Shown in pieces: positions 27,752 through 37,084 of a stretch of DNA of 64,000 nt. The stretch covers positions 1-64,000 of the forward strand of contig CANLMI010000002.1 in NCBI GenBank assembly GCA_947492375.1, read 5' to 3'. The DNA is from an uncultured Kordiimonas sp. (GTDB lineage Bacteria; Pseudomonadota; Alphaproteobacteria; Sphingomonadales; Kordiimonadaceae). The notes beneath the pieces were generated by a model. That model was not told where the DNA came from. It made no database searches and saw only the letters and a program-made list of their open reading frames with translations. Positions within the stretch are counted from its first letter, which is position 1; each line of letters begins with the position of its first letter. The translations under genes and the position numbers were made by a program.

Positions 27752-27780
27752 ACATTATTGTACATAAATTACTCAGTCAA
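27752..27780 (-). promoter_or_regulatory. Promoter of the ilvBNC operon
   Basis: On the minus strand TTGACT (27780-27775) and TAATGT (27757-27752) are spaced by 17 bases, close to the housekeeping consensus. It lies just after the miaA stop, giving an ilvB leader of about 170 bases. Confidence 0.6.
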
Positions 27781-27795
27781 TATTTTTTTGTTAAT

Positions 27796-28716
27796 TTATA
27801 TAAATATTTTATCCACTTCACTTTCCAAATATTGCGCATTCAATCTTTTCCAGTCAGGAAATTGATTACGAAACCATGTTAGTTGACGTTTTGCAAAACG
27901 CCTTGTTTGTGTTTTGCTTTGTTCGCGTGCACTCTCAAGTGACAATTCACCATTCAGATATTCAATAAGCGATGGCACGCCAAGCGACTTCATCAATGGC
28001 AGGGTTGAAGACAAGCTTCTGTCGAGCAACTTTTGCACCTCATCAAGAGCGCCAGCCTCTAGCATCATATCGAACCTGAGATCGCATCGGCGATAAAGTT
28101 CATCGCGCGGCCAATCAAGAACCAACTTGGTTAACGCCCCTTCTCTATCTAAAGCAGCAAGAGGGCCAGGGTTCGTTTCTTTTTGCCAGTCACTAATTGC
28201 CTTTCCACTCGAGCGATAAACCTCAACAGCCCGCGAGATGCGCTGGCTATCGCCTGGTGCCAACCGCGCAGCGCTCACAGGGTCATATACAGCCAATTCT
28301 TCATGAAGCTTTTGACTACCAAATTTTTCAGCTTCTTCTCTAACCGTTTCACGCACTTTGGGCGCAACATCAGGAATAAGAGCCATGCCATCAAGGAGTG
28401 TTTTAAAATACATCCCCGTCCCCCCAACCAAGATTGGTGTACAGCCTCTAGACCAAGCATCATTCACTTCATCCATTGCCATCTTCGCCCAATCCATTAC
28501 GGAGAAAGCCTCTGCGCCATCAATGACACCGTACATTTTATGGGGAACTATTGCTTCTTCCAGAACGCTTGGACGGGCCGTAATAACTCGCAAGTCTTTA
28601 TATACCTGCATGCTATCAGCATTTATAACGATACCATCCACCCTTTTCGCGAGGTCAATTGACAATGCTGACTTGCCGCTTGCGGTCGGACCTGCAATAA
28701 GAATAGCCTGTTTCAC
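27796..28716 (-). CDS. miaA: tRNA dimethylallyltransferase
   Basis: Adds an isopentenyl group to adenosine 37 of tRNAs that read UNN codons. The 306-residue protein begins with the P-loop AGPTASGKSALSIDLA, followed by the substrate-binding NADSMQVYKDLRVITARP and GGTGMYFKTLLDG. A later helical insert contains RISRAVEVYRSSGK and the C-terminal QTRRFAKRQLTWFRNQF. It is divergent from serB (33-base gap) and lies 15 bases upstream of the ilvB promoter on the same strand. Confidence 0.97.
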   Translation of the reverse strand: MKQAILIAGPTASGKSALSIDLAKRVDGIVINADSMQVYKDLRVITARPSVLEEAIVPHKMYGVIDGAEAFSVMDWAKMAMDEVNDAWSRGCTPILVGGTGMYFKTLLDGMALIPDVAPKVRETVREEAEKFGSQKLHEELAVYDPVSAARLAPGDSQRISRAVEVYRSSGKAISDWQKETNPGPLAALDREGALTKLVLDWPRDELYRRCDLRFDMMLEAGALDEVQKLLDRSLSSTLPLMKSLGVPSLIEYLNGELSLESAREQSKTQTRRFAKRQLTWFRNQFPDWKRLNAQYLESEVDKIFI

Positions 28717-28749
28717 TTTTATCTCGCTTTTAAAAGTTAGGTTTCCTTT

Positions 28750-29652
28750 ATGAATATGGTTCTTACTCTTGTCGTCAAGCCAAACAATTCCGATTTATTA
28801 AATAAATGCATTGATGTTTGCCGCAGCGCCTTACAGGAACATGTAACTAATAATGAGCTAAACCCTAACGAGCTATCGACAGGTCAAGCGATTGACCTCA
28901 ATTTTACAAGCTTAGAGACATTAGAAAAATTAAAGGTAACAGTTACAAAAACACTAACTGACTTTCCCGTCGATTGGGCACTCCAACCTCAGAGTAATCG
29001 CAAAAAGACACTCTTGATCGCAGATATGGATTCAACGATGATTACTGTTGAGTGTATTGACGAACTCGCAGACTTTGCAGGGCTAAAAGATAAGGTATCT
29101 GCAATTACAGAAGCTGCCATGCGCGGCGAGCTGGACTTTAAAAGCGCCCTAATAGAACGTGTTGCCCTTCTAAAGGGTATGAACACTGAAATATTAGATC
29201 AATGCTTTGCTGAACGGATAACAGTATCTACTGGTGCCAAAACATTACTATCAACCATGTCTAAAAACGGTGCATATAGCGCGCTTGTTTCAGGTGGCTT
29301 TACCTTTTTCACCGATAAAGTAGCAAACGAGCTGGGCTTTTCTATGAATAAGGCCAATATTCTTGGCATTGAAAATGGTCAGTTAACCGGCAAAGTTATT
29401 CCGCCAATCTGTGATGCCCACACGAAAGAGGAAACGCTTCGCACCCTAAAGGCAAAACACGGTTTAAACACTGATGATGTCATTGCAGTCGGTGACGGCG
29501 CCAATGATATTCCTATGCTAAATGCGGCAGGCTTAGGCGTTGCCTACCACGCAAAACCCTTGGCTCAAGCGGCAGCTAATGCCTGTATAAATCACACAAC
29601 GCTGGAAACCTTATTATTCTTCCAAGGATATAAGCGCAGTCATTTCGCTTAA
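28750..29652 (+). CDS. serB: Phosphoserine phosphatase
   Basis: Last step of serine synthesis, a HAD-superfamily phosphatase. The 300-residue protein has an N-terminal ACT-like region, then the nucleophile motif ADMDSTMITVE with Asp at about 92 and 94. Motif II is SGGFTFF, with a cap region ELADFAGLKDKVSAITEAAMRGELDF, and motif IV is VGDGANDIPML. It is a single rightward gene divergent from miaA. A hairpin at 29692-29713 lies beyond its stop. Confidence 0.96.
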   Translation: MNMVLTLVVKPNNSDLLNKCIDVCRSALQEHVTNNELNPNELSTGQAIDLNFTSLETLEKLKVTVTKTLTDFPVDWALQPQSNRKKTLLIADMDSTMITVECIDELADFAGLKDKVSAITEAAMRGELDFKSALIERVALLKGMNTEILDQCFAERITVSTGAKTLLSTMSKNGAYSALVSGGFTFFTDKVANELGFSMNKANILGIENGQLTGKVIPPICDAHTKEETLRTLKAKHGLNTDDVIAVGDGANDIPMLNAAGLGVAYHAKPLAQAAANACINHTTLETLLFFQGYKRSHFA

Positions 29653-29685
29653 GTTCACCAAATACAGATAGCATCTACATCAAAA

Positions 29686-29713
29686 AGCAAAAAGGCCGCT
29701 CGAAAGCGGCCTT
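29686..29713 (-). terminator. Terminator of degP, possibly shared with serB
   Basis: AAGGCCGCT (29692-29700) pairs with AGCGGCCTT (29705-29713) over a CGAA tetraloop. The A-rich flank at 29686-29693 becomes a U-run on the minus strand, so it best fits degP. The convergent serB transcript may also use it. Confidence 0.85.
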
Positions 29714-29739
29714 AATCATATCTAGATTATCATATTACG

Positions 29740-31257
29740 TTAGTCATCTTCACGTTCTGTTTCTAACTGCAATGGAATATGCGCGGTTCTTCCACGAACA
29801 TTAACAAGCAAGAGAACTCGTTCACGGCCACGCTCGCGTGCTTCTTCAATAGCCGCTGCAACATCAGCCGGAGTCTCAATTTCATTTTGGTTCACTCTAA
29901 GAATGACATAACCAGGGCGAATCTGCGAGCGCGCTGCTTGACTACGGCGAGCAACACGAAGAACAACAGCACCGTCAATATCGTCTTCAATACGGAAGCG
30001 ACGACGGATATCACTTGTAATTCTACCTAGTTCCATACCTTCAACAAGCTCACGGTCACCGCGATTATTATCATCATCATCACGCTGATCACTAAGCGAA
30101 TCGCCATCTGTTTCTGGCTCTTCCCGTTCACCCGTAATAACTTTTAGCGTTTTACGCTCTCCGCCTCGAACCACGACAACATCAACAGCCTTGCCAACAG
30201 TAGTACGACGAACAGCACGCACAAGCTCATCACTATTCGTGATCTTTTGCCTGTCCCATTCAACGATAACATCCTGTATTTCAATGCCTGATTTATCCGC
30301 AGGGCCATCAGTCGTGATTTCGCTGATTAAAGCGCCTTCTTTAACTTTTAGACCAAGGTCTTCAGCATCTTCTTCATTGAGCGTGGTAATTGCAACACCG
30401 AGGAAACCACGAACGACACGCCCATTCTCACGAATTTGGGCAATGAAGCGGCTGGCATCATTAGACGGGATTGAAAAACCAAGACCAACACTACCGCCTG
30501 TTGGTGAGAAAATTGCCGTATTAACGCCGATCACTTCACCTTCCATATTGAAAAGCGGGCCACCAGAGTTACCTCTATTAATCGCAGCATCTGTTTGAAT
30601 AAATTCAACCTCAACATCATTATTAATCTGACGGTTACGGGCAGAGAGAATACCAGCAGAAACCGAGTTTTGCTGACCAAATGGATTACCGATTGCCAAT
30701 AGCCAATCACCAACACGTTCAGCATCACTGTTACCCCATGTAACAAAAGGGAATTTCTCACTGTTTTCAATTTTAAGTAACGCAAGGTCGCTTAATTTAT
30801 CACTACCAATGAGTTCAGCTTCATATTCCTCACCTTCATTGGTGATGACCGTAATTTCATCTGCGCCTTCAATGACATGGTTATTGGTAACAACATACCC
30901 ATTAGCATCAATAATGAAACCAGACCCTAAAGAGCGGGCTTGGCGTGGTTCGGCTTCTTGCTCTTCAAACCTGTCGCGGAATTGATCCCAAAGGTCACCA
31001 AACGGCGTACCTTCTGGTGCCTGCGGCAGGCGGCGATTGCCTCTACGATTTTCAATTGTCTGAACTGTTGAGATGTTAACAACAGCAGGCTGAAGCTTTT
31101 CTACAAGGTCGGCAAAACTCTCGGGCGTACCCTTTGCAAAGAGCGGCTGATATGAAAGAGCCACTGCACCCAATATCAGCATGCCTGCCATCAAGGCACG
31201 CACAAGCAATGCATTTCTAGATGGCTGCTGTTTTGCTTTAACTTTAATGGTGCTCAC
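29740..31257 (-). CDS. degP: Do-family periplasmic serine protease
   Basis: Periplasmic protease/chaperone that degrades misfolded envelope proteins. The 505-residue protein has an N-terminal signal anchor (ALLVRALMAGMLILGAVALSYQPLFA) and a trypsin-like domain with the triad His127 (VVTNNHVIEGADE), Asp157 (SDLALLKIE) and Ser231 (RGNSGGPLF). Two PDZ domains follow (about 280-370 and 405-495). An acidic Asp/Glu-rich linker separates them. A large inverted repeat lies upstream at 31308-31342. hflC and hflK precede it on the same strand but end in their own terminator. Confidence 0.96.
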   Translation of the reverse strand: MSTIKVKAKQQPSRNALLVRALMAGMLILGAVALSYQPLFAKGTPESFADLVEKLQPAVVNISTVQTIENRRGNRRLPQAPEGTPFGDLWDQFRDRFEEQEAEPRQARSLGSGFIIDANGYVVTNNHVIEGADEITVITNEGEEYEAELIGSDKLSDLALLKIENSEKFPFVTWGNSDAERVGDWLLAIGNPFGQQNSVSAGILSARNRQINNDVEVEFIQTDAAINRGNSGGPLFNMEGEVIGVNTAIFSPTGGSVGLGFSIPSNDASRFIAQIRENGRVVRGFLGVAITTLNEEDAEDLGLKVKEGALISEITTDGPADKSGIEIQDVIVEWDRQKITNSDELVRAVRRTTVGKAVDVVVVRGGERKTLKVITGEREEPETDGDSLSDQRDDDDNNRGDRELVEGMELGRITSDIRRRFRIEDDIDGAVVLRVARRSQAARSQIRPGYVILRVNQNEIETPADVAAAIEEARERGRERVLLLVNVRGRTAHIPLQLETEREDD

Positions 31258-31307
31258 GCACTTACTCCTTTTATATTTTTATTATCACTTACTAAAAGTT
31301 GGCCTGT

Positions 31308-31342
31308 TTATTCAATGAACAATGAGGGGCATCATTGAATAA
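31308..31342. promoter_or_regulatory. 11-bp inverted repeat upstream of degP
   Basis: TTATTCAATGA (31308-31318) and TCATTGAATAA (31332-31342) are perfect complements separated by 13 bases, 51-85 bases upstream of the degP start. It is AT-rich and has no terminator tail, so a repressor or activator site is more likely than a terminator. Confidence 0.5.
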
Positions 31343-31470
31343 CAACTATCGCATCATTAATACGGCGCCTGGTCAAGCTTCAGATTTACCCTTTGCGGCA
31401 AATTGTTTCAAGTCTGCGACAAGGCGCCAAACTAATATGTCTACATCTTTCGTTCTTATAGTATAAGTAA

Positions 31471-31508
31471 AAAAGGGGTATACTTGTTACACAAAGCATA
31501 CCCCTTTT
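31471..31508 (-). terminator. Terminator after hflC
   Basis: AAAAGGGGTAT (31471-31481) pairs with ATACCCCTTTT (31498-31508), and the A-run on the plus strand gives a U-run for the minus-strand transcript. It lies 20 bases past the hflC stop and separates hflKC from degP. Confidence 0.9.
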
Positions 31509-31527
31509 CACAAAAAACTGTGATCAC

Positions 31528-32394
31528 CTATTTTCCGCCATCATTAATAAATAGCTTAAAAAACTCACTATCTGGCGAAAGCACAAGTGTTGTATCGTCT
31601 TTGCCTAATGATTTACGATATGCTTGCATCGTCCGGTAAAATTCAAAAAAGTCTTTATCCTTACCGTAAGCATCAGCAAAAATTTTCACGGCCTGCCCAT
31701 CTGCTTCACCGCGAATAGTTTGCGACTGACGTTCTGCATCAGCAACGAGTTCAGCAACCCGGCGATCTGCTTCTGCTCTAATTTTAACAGCATCGCGGCG
31801 ACCAGAAGCTCGTTTTTCCTCAGCTTCACGTTGACGTTCAGTCTCCATGCGCGCGAAAATCGCTTGGCTATTCTGCTGCGGAAGGTCAACACGCTTCAAG
31901 CGCACATCAACAACCTCAAGTCCGAACGACGCTGCCCGCTGATTTGTAAGCTCGCTAATGCGGCGCATCAAGGCTGCGCGTTCACCAGAAACAATCGTTC
32001 CCATTACTTCATTTGCGAGCACCTGACGCACTGTAGATTCCATCGCGTCTTCCAGAAGTCTTGCCGCTGTACGTTCATCACGAGCAGCCTGAAACCGCTT
32101 CAGTGGATCGCTAATACGGTAACGAGCAAAACTATCAACCAATATACGGCGTTGATCGCTCGCCAACACTTCCTGAGGGCGAATATCAAGACTTAAAATT
32201 CGCTTATCAAGATAAATCACCTGCTCCCATACTGGGATCTTAAAATTTAACCCAGGATCCTTGATAACACGCTTCGGCTCACCGAATTGCACAACAATTG
32301 CCTGCTCTCTCTCTGTCAAGATAAAGATGCTATTGAACAGACCTACAACAACAATGAATAGCACAACAATGCCGCTTATAGCTTTTGCATTCAT
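31528..32394 (-). CDS. hflC: HflC, FtsH protease modulator subunit
   Basis: Band-7/SPFH protein that with HflK forms a large periplasmic cage around the FtsH protease. The 288-residue protein has an N-terminal transmembrane helix (ISGIVVLFIVVVGLFNSIFIL), the SPFH domain (EREQAIVVQFGEPKRVIKDPGLNFKIP...VIYLDKRILSLD) and a charged coiled coil (RMETERQREAEEKRASGRRDAVKIRAEADRRVAELVADAE). It follows hflK by 3 bases and is translationally linked to it. Confidence 0.96.
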   Translation of the reverse strand: MNAKAISGIVVLFIVVVGLFNSIFILTEREQAIVVQFGEPKRVIKDPGLNFKIPVWEQVIYLDKRILSLDIRPQEVLASDQRRILVDSFARYRISDPLKRFQAARDERTAARLLEDAMESTVRQVLANEVMGTIVSGERAALMRRISELTNQRAASFGLEVVDVRLKRVDLPQQNSQAIFARMETERQREAEEKRASGRRDAVKIRAEADRRVAELVADAERQSQTIRGEADGQAVKIFADAYGKDKDFFEFYRTMQAYRKSLGKDDTTLVLSPDSEFFKLFINDGGK

Positions 32395-32397
32395 GGC

Positions 32398-33510
32398 TTA
32401 CTTTCCTTCTTTATCTTGTTGTTTCTTATTAATTTCATTTATCGGCAAGTATGGTACGACACCAGAACCTGCATCACCGTCCAAGATAATTTTATCCATG
32501 CCAGTAAGAATATTTTCCATCGTTTCAAGATAAATCCGCTTTTTGGTCACGTCCTTGGCAAGAGCATATTCGTTATATACAGAAACGAACCGCGCTGCCT
32601 CACCTTGCGCGCCAGCAACAGTAGTAGCCCTGTATGCCTCTGCTTGTTGAACAAGCCGTTCAGCTTCACCTTCAGCTTGGCGAACTTTCTGATTACGATA
32701 AGCTTCTGCTTCATTCTGAAAACGTTGCTGATCTGCTTCGGCTTTTTGTACATCCAGAAAAGCATCTTTCACCTCTTCTGGTGCTTGCGATTCGATAATT
32801 TGAACGCGCAAAATATCCACACCTGCACCGTAATTATTCAATGTACTTTGAATAATGCGAATTGCTTCTTCCTCAATCTGGCCACGGGCTGTTGTTATGA
32901 TAGGAGTGATTTGATTTTTACCGACGATTTCACGCATGGCGCTTTCGGCAACAGATTTTATCGTACGATCAGGGTCCTGCATATTAAAGAGATAATCTCT
33001 TAAACTACCAATACGCCAGACAACGTTAAAGCGCACATCAACGATGTTTTCGTCCTGCGTTAACATCAAACTTTCATCACGCCCACCGCTTGTCTGAAAG
33101 CTCCTACCACGAGCATCCTGCCTGCGTGCGCTACCAATTGAAATTTGCTTTTCGTCTGTTACACCGCGTATTTCCACAGATTCTATGGGGTAAGGTAAAT
33201 GCCAACCTGCTCCAGGCCCCGTTTGTTTAACAAACTTTCCAAACCTTAACACAACAGCTTCTTCATTTGGATCAACAAAATATAAACCGCCAAAACCAAT
33301 CCATAAAATGGCTAAGAGGATTACAATTATCGAAAAACCACCTTTACCGCCGGGCAATATGTTTTTCAGTTGATCCTGGCCTTTTTTGATAAATTCATCA
33401 ATTTGTGGTGGTTCGCCGCCACCGCCGCCGCGCCTTGGGCCACCACCGCCGCCACCGTTTCCCCACGGGTTATTTGGTCGGTTACCATCATTATCATTTT
33501 GCCATGGCAT
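32398..33510 (-). CDS. hflK: HflK, FtsH protease modulator subunit
   Basis: Partner of HflC in the FtsH-regulating membrane complex. The protein of about 370 residues has the usual Gly/Asn/Pro-rich N-terminus (MPWQNDNDGNRPNNPWGNGGG), a transmembrane helix (FSIIVILLAILWIGFGGLYFV), the SPFH domain (NEEAVVLRFGKFVKQTGPGAGWHLPYPIE) and a coiled coil rich in Ala/Glu/Arg. The ATG at 33510, preceded by GGGAG, gives the conserved N-terminus; a longer reading from 33543 is not supported. It is divergent from mrp. Confidence 0.95.
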   Translation of the reverse strand: MPWQNDNDGNRPNNPWGNGGGGGGPRRGGGGGEPPQIDEFIKKGQDQLKNILPGGKGGFSIIVILLAILWIGFGGLYFVDPNEEAVVLRFGKFVKQTGPGAGWHLPYPIESVEIRGVTDEKQISIGSARRQDARGRSFQTSGGRDESLMLTQDENIVDVRFNVVWRIGSLRDYLFNMQDPDRTIKSVAESAMREIVGKNQITPIITTARGQIEEEAIRIIQSTLNNYGAGVDILRVQIIESQAPEEVKDAFLDVQKAEADQQRFQNEAEAYRNQKVRQAEGEAERLVQQAEAYRATTVAGAQGEAARFVSVYNEYALAKDVTKKRIYLETMENILTGMDKIILDGDAGSGVVPYLPINEINKKQQDKEGK

Positions 33511-33669
33511 AATTAAGGATCTCCCTATGATCTTTCTGCACATGCGGTCAAATTACCGCAAGGACATAAGAAAGACAGTGTTTTATCATTCTATATATGG
33601 TAGCCCCCCATTACCTGCAATGGAATATACGCATTTTGTTTCCTAAATACGCTAATTACGGACCATTCG

Positions 33670-34764
33670 ATGACAAATCTGAACAAAAATACTGTAGAAA
33701 ATTCCCTAAGAGCGATACAACACCCCATCAAAAAGCAGTCAATTGTTGATACTGGTACCGTGAGCGCCGTGATAATCGATAAAACTCAGGTTGGTATCAT
33801 CTTGGATTTCGGCGATATGTCCATATCATCCATTGAAGGCACTAAGGGCTCTATTGAGGAAGTTCGTGCACTTGTTGAAAAAACGGTTGCTAAAATAGAA
33901 GGTGTTGACGCCGTGAATGTGGTTATCACAGCAAGTAAGGCAAACAGCCCTAGTGCATCAAAACCACCAAAGCCCAAAACACAAACACCACCACCCCCTA
34001 CACCTATGGAAATTCCGGGTGTGAAGCATGTTGTAGCTGTTGCAAGCGGTAAAGGCGGGGTTGGTAAGTCAACAACATCAATCAACCTTGCCCTCGCCCT
34101 CAAGAAACAGGGTTTAAAGGTTGGCATAATGGATGCCGATATTTTTGGCCCGTCATTACCAACCCTTGTTGGACTTGATAGCCGGCCACAAATCATTGAC
34201 GGTGTTATCCAGCCGCTAGAGAAATACGGCCTTAAAATTATGTCCATCGGTTTCCTGATCGATATTGACCAGCCAATTGTATGGCGAGGACCGCGAGTGA
34301 TGGGCGCAACCCAGCAATTGATCAAGGATGTCGCTTGGGGGCCTCTTGATGTTCTAATCGTTGATATGCCCCCTGGCACAGGTGATGTTCAGCTTTCGAT
34401 GGTTCAAAATGCCCCGTTAAGCGGTGCAGTGATTGTCTCTACACCTCAGGATCTTGCGTTAATCGATGCTCGTAAAGGGCTTGCGATGTTCAGGAAAGTT
34501 GATGTGCCAATTCTTGGTATCATTGAGAATATGAGCAGTTTTATCTGCCCAAGCTGCGGTGATGAAAGCCATATCTTTGGCCACGGCGGTGCAAAAGAAG
34601 CTGCTGAACTATTAAACGCGAAATTTTTAGGGGCAATTCCGCTTCATATGGATGTACGCGCCCTATCAGACGCCGGCACACCTATTGTTGAACATGCACC
34701 GGATAGCTTACATACAGAATTATATATCGATATTGCCAAAAGTATATGGTCGGGCCTTACTTAA
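33670..34764 (+). CDS. Mrp/ApbC-type iron-sulfur cluster carrier ATPase
   Basis: Carries and inserts Fe-S clusters using ATP. The 364-residue protein has an N-terminal MIP18/DUF59-like domain (about 10-90), a Pro/Thr-rich linker (KPKTQTPPPPTPMEIPG) and a deviant Walker A (AVASGKGGVGKSTTSINLALAL). These are followed by MDADIFGPSLPTL, the Walker B region VLIVDMPPGTGDVQLS and the cluster-bridging CPSC pair in NMSSFICPSCGDES. It overlaps the 3' end of convergent folA by four bases. Confidence 0.95.
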   Translation: MTNLNKNTVENSLRAIQHPIKKQSIVDTGTVSAVIIDKTQVGIILDFGDMSISSIEGTKGSIEEVRALVEKTVAKIEGVDAVNVVITASKANSPSASKPPKPKTQTPPPPTPMEIPGVKHVVAVASGKGGVGKSTTSINLALALKKQGLKVGIMDADIFGPSLPTLVGLDSRPQIIDGVIQPLEKYGLKIMSIGFLIDIDQPIVWRGPRVMGATQQLIKDVAWGPLDVLIVDMPPGTGDVQLSMVQNAPLSGAVIVSTPQDLALIDARKGLAMFRKVDVPILGIIENMSSFICPSCGDESHIFGHGGAKEAAELLNAKFLGAIPLHMDVRALSDAGTPIVEHAPDSLHTELYIDIAKSIWSGLT

Positions 34765-35258
34765 TCTGCGCGTTCATATGTTACAAATGAATGCGCAGGG
34801 TAATCGCCTGCGCATTCATGATGCACACGGCTCATTTCAGCCCAGATAGACTTATCTATTTCAGGAAAAAAGGCATCGCCTTTTGTTTCAAGGTCAATTT
34901 CAGTAATATAAAGTCGACCTGCAACCGGCATAGCTTCCCGGTATATTTGCCCACCGCCAATGACCATTATTTCTTGATCATCATCACCTGACTGCCCTGC
35001 AAGTTGAAGGGCTTTTTTAAGACTGTGAACCACGTCAATTCCCTCAAACTTCCAATCAGCATTCCGTGTTACAACAATATTTTTTCTTCCCGGTAAGGGC
35101 TTACCGATCGACTCAAATGTTTTACGCCCCATAATAACAGGCTTAGAGAGCGTAATAGATTTAAAATGCTTCAAATCGGCTGGTAAATGCCACGGCATAT
35201 TATTTTCAAAACCAATAACGTTCCCTTTGGCCATAGCAGCAATACATGAAACAAACAT
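34761..35258 (-). CDS. folA: Dihydrofolate reductase
   Basis: NADPH-dependent reduction of dihydrofolate, needed to recycle the folate oxidised by thymidylate synthase. The 165-residue protein has the substrate loop AKGNVIGFENNMPWHLPADLKHFK, NADPH sites MGRKTFESIGKPLPGRKNIVVTRN and VIGGGQIYREAM, and the C-terminal TEID...GDAFFPEID. Length and motifs are standard. thyA lies upstream on the same strand, with a histidine kinase gene between them. The stop codon overlaps convergent mrp by four bases. Confidence 0.96.
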   Translation of the reverse strand: MFVSCIAAMAKGNVIGFENNMPWHLPADLKHFKSITLSKPVIMGRKTFESIGKPLPGRKNIVVTRNADWKFEGIDVVHSLKKALQLAGQSGDDDQEIMVIGGGQIYREAMPVAGRLYITEIDLETKGDAFFPEIDKSIWAEMSRVHHECAGDYPAHSFVTYERAD

Positions 35259-35293
35259 AAAATTTCCAGTGAATGAGACAAATAGAAAATCAA

Positions 35294-37084
35294 TTAGATC
35301 ATCATATCGTCATCTGTATCAGCCGCACTCGCTTCTTCCAATGGTAAATGAACAAAAAATACTGTCCCTTCACCACTTTGACTCTCAACAGAAATCGTTC
35401 CGCCCATTTTAGTCGTCAATTCATGACAAATAGCCAACCCAAGACCAACCCCGCCATGTTTTCGGGTTAAGGCTGCATCGATTTGTGTAAACCGCTGAAA
35501 CAGTAAAGACTGTTTTTCTTCAGGTATGCCTATCCCTGTATCCCTCACCTCAATCATATAACCCGACTGATTATCCTTATTTTCAAACGCCTTCGGGTAT
35601 AATCGAACATCAATGCTACCCTCGTCTGTAAATTTAATCGCGTTCGACAATAAATTAACGATGATCTGCTTTAGGCGTAAGTCATCTCCCACAATAGGCT
35701 GGGGCATATCATCTGATAATTCCAACTTCAATGTTACGTTCTTTTCCGCAAATTTTGGCGTTATGAGAGACTTAACACTGTCTAAAAGATCGCTTGGATA
35801 TACATCATGGTTTTCAATCATTAACTGATTAGCTTCCAGTTTAGCGAGATCGAGAATATCATTGATCAGCCCAAGAAGGTGACCCCCACTAGCATGAATA
35901 TCGTTAGAATATTCCACATACCGTTCATCACCCAATGGCCCAACAACCTGATCCTTCAATATTTGAGAGAACCCCAATATGGCATTAAGCGGCGTTCTAA
36001 GTTCATGGCTCATTGTTGCTAAAAATTCAGACTTTGCACGGCTAGCAGCTTCAGCAGATTTGCGGGCAACAAACAGATCAGAATTTAAATCTTGTAAAAC
36101 TTCATAATGTTCGGCCAATTCATCATTAGCCTTTTTAAGGGCACGTGTTCTACGGTCAACGATAGAGCTAACACGCCTGGTACGTTCTAATTGAGACCAA
36201 ACAATATAATATACCAAAGCTGTCAGGATCACACAGACCAAGAGTGCCGCTTGCACCCTAAAATGGTCCACTTTAAAAATTTCTTCCGTCGACCAAGAAA
36301 CAGCATTCCAAGACTGATCACCAAATTTAAAGGAATGTACCGAAATCAGATAATCATCGTCAGTTGCAAATTCATCCTGTTCAGAGACTGACGTACTAAG
36401 CTCAAGTTCCTCGCCGTCTTCTGCAACAAAAACACTACTCAGTTGCAACCCCATTCCTTTAAAGCGTTCTCCCTGCGCCAAACCATCAAACATTTCCATA
36501 CCGTCGATGATCTGCACAACAGCACCTGCACCTTCGTCCATGTTATATCCATGGGCTAACAGTATTTTTCCACGATTATCAGTATCTGTGAAAAAACTAT
36601 CAGGAAGGGGGATAGCAGCAGTTTCATGGCTTTCAATAACTTTACTTAGAAAACTCACCCCAAGGTCAGACTGATTAAGCTCCGATGTCAACTTGGCCTT
36701 ATTTACGCTTTTTTCAGGTGACCAGATGTATTTGAATATAAACTTGTCATCTGTGCTTTCATAAGACCGCGTCACGAACGCCAGCAAATCACGCCCTGTG
36801 TTCAATCCGGAGAAATTCTCCGCCAAGCGCAAAAACTGCTCATTGTTTACAGTCGGTGACTTCTGGAAAAGAGTATACATGTCACGACCAGCAACAATAG
36901 CATTGTTTAGCCTACCTTTGAGGCGATCTACCAATATTTCTGAGTGCGCTTCAAACTTTCCAAAAGCTTCTTCATGTGAAACCAGATCGGCCTCACGTGT
37001 CACGGACCATGTCAATATAAACCCAATCAACAAGGTGAACAACGCAGGCATATTGCGTTTGATATTTCCGATATTAGACGTCAG
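35294..37084 (-). CDS. CHASE-domain hybrid-type sensor histidine kinase (no receiver seen)
   Basis: This membrane sensor kinase of about 596 residues has a first transmembrane helix near the N-terminus and a periplasmic CHASE-like region (about 30-250) with the typical RDMYTLF segment. A second helix at about 270-290 is followed by a coiled coil, then HisKA with the phospho-acceptor His in LATMSHELRTPLNAILGFSQ (about 349 from the ATG), and HATPase_c with NLLSNAIKFTDEGS and DTGIGIPEEK. No receiver domain or response regulator gene is nearby. The start is probably a CTG at 37084, six bases after GGAGGC, rather than the ATG at 37051 which has no ribosome binding site. Confidence 0.88.
   Translation of the reverse strand: MTSNIGNIKRNMPALFTLLIGFILTWSVTREADLVSHEEAFGKFEAHSEILVDRLKGRLNNAIVAGRDMYTLFQKSPTVNNEQFLRLAENFSGLNTGRDLLAFVTRSYESTDDKFIFKYIWSPEKSVNKAKLTSELNQSDLGVSFLSKVIESHETAAIPLPDSFFTDTDNRGKILLAHGYNMDEGAGAVVQIIDGMEMFDGLAQGERFKGMGLQLSSVFVAEDGEELELSTSVSEQDEFATDDDYLISVHSFKFGDQSWNAVSWSTEEIFKVDHFRVQAALLVCVILTALVYYIVWSQLERTRRVSSIVDRRTRALKKANDELAEHYEVLQDLNSDLFVARKSAEAASRAKSEFLATMSHELRTPLNAILGFSQILKDQVVGPLGDERYVEYSNDIHASGGHLLGLINDILDLAKLEANQLMIENHDVYPSDLLDSVKSLITPKFAEKNVTLKLELSDDMPQPIVGDDLRLKQIIVNLLSNAIKFTDEGSIDVRLYPKAFENKDNQSGYMIEVRDTGIGIPEEKQSLLFQRFTQIDAALTRKHGGVGLGLAICHELTTKMGGTISVESQSGEGTVFFVHLPLEEASAADTDDDMMI

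Noticed and set aside
27504-27767. Plus-strand 87-codon reading over the ilvB leader
   Set aside because: It runs against the promoter and leader of ilvB and has no ribosome binding site.
27584-27795. T-box riboswitch in the ilvB leader
   Set aside because: No T-box sequence (UGGNACC-like) or specifier loop was found, and these are not expected in alphaproteobacteria.
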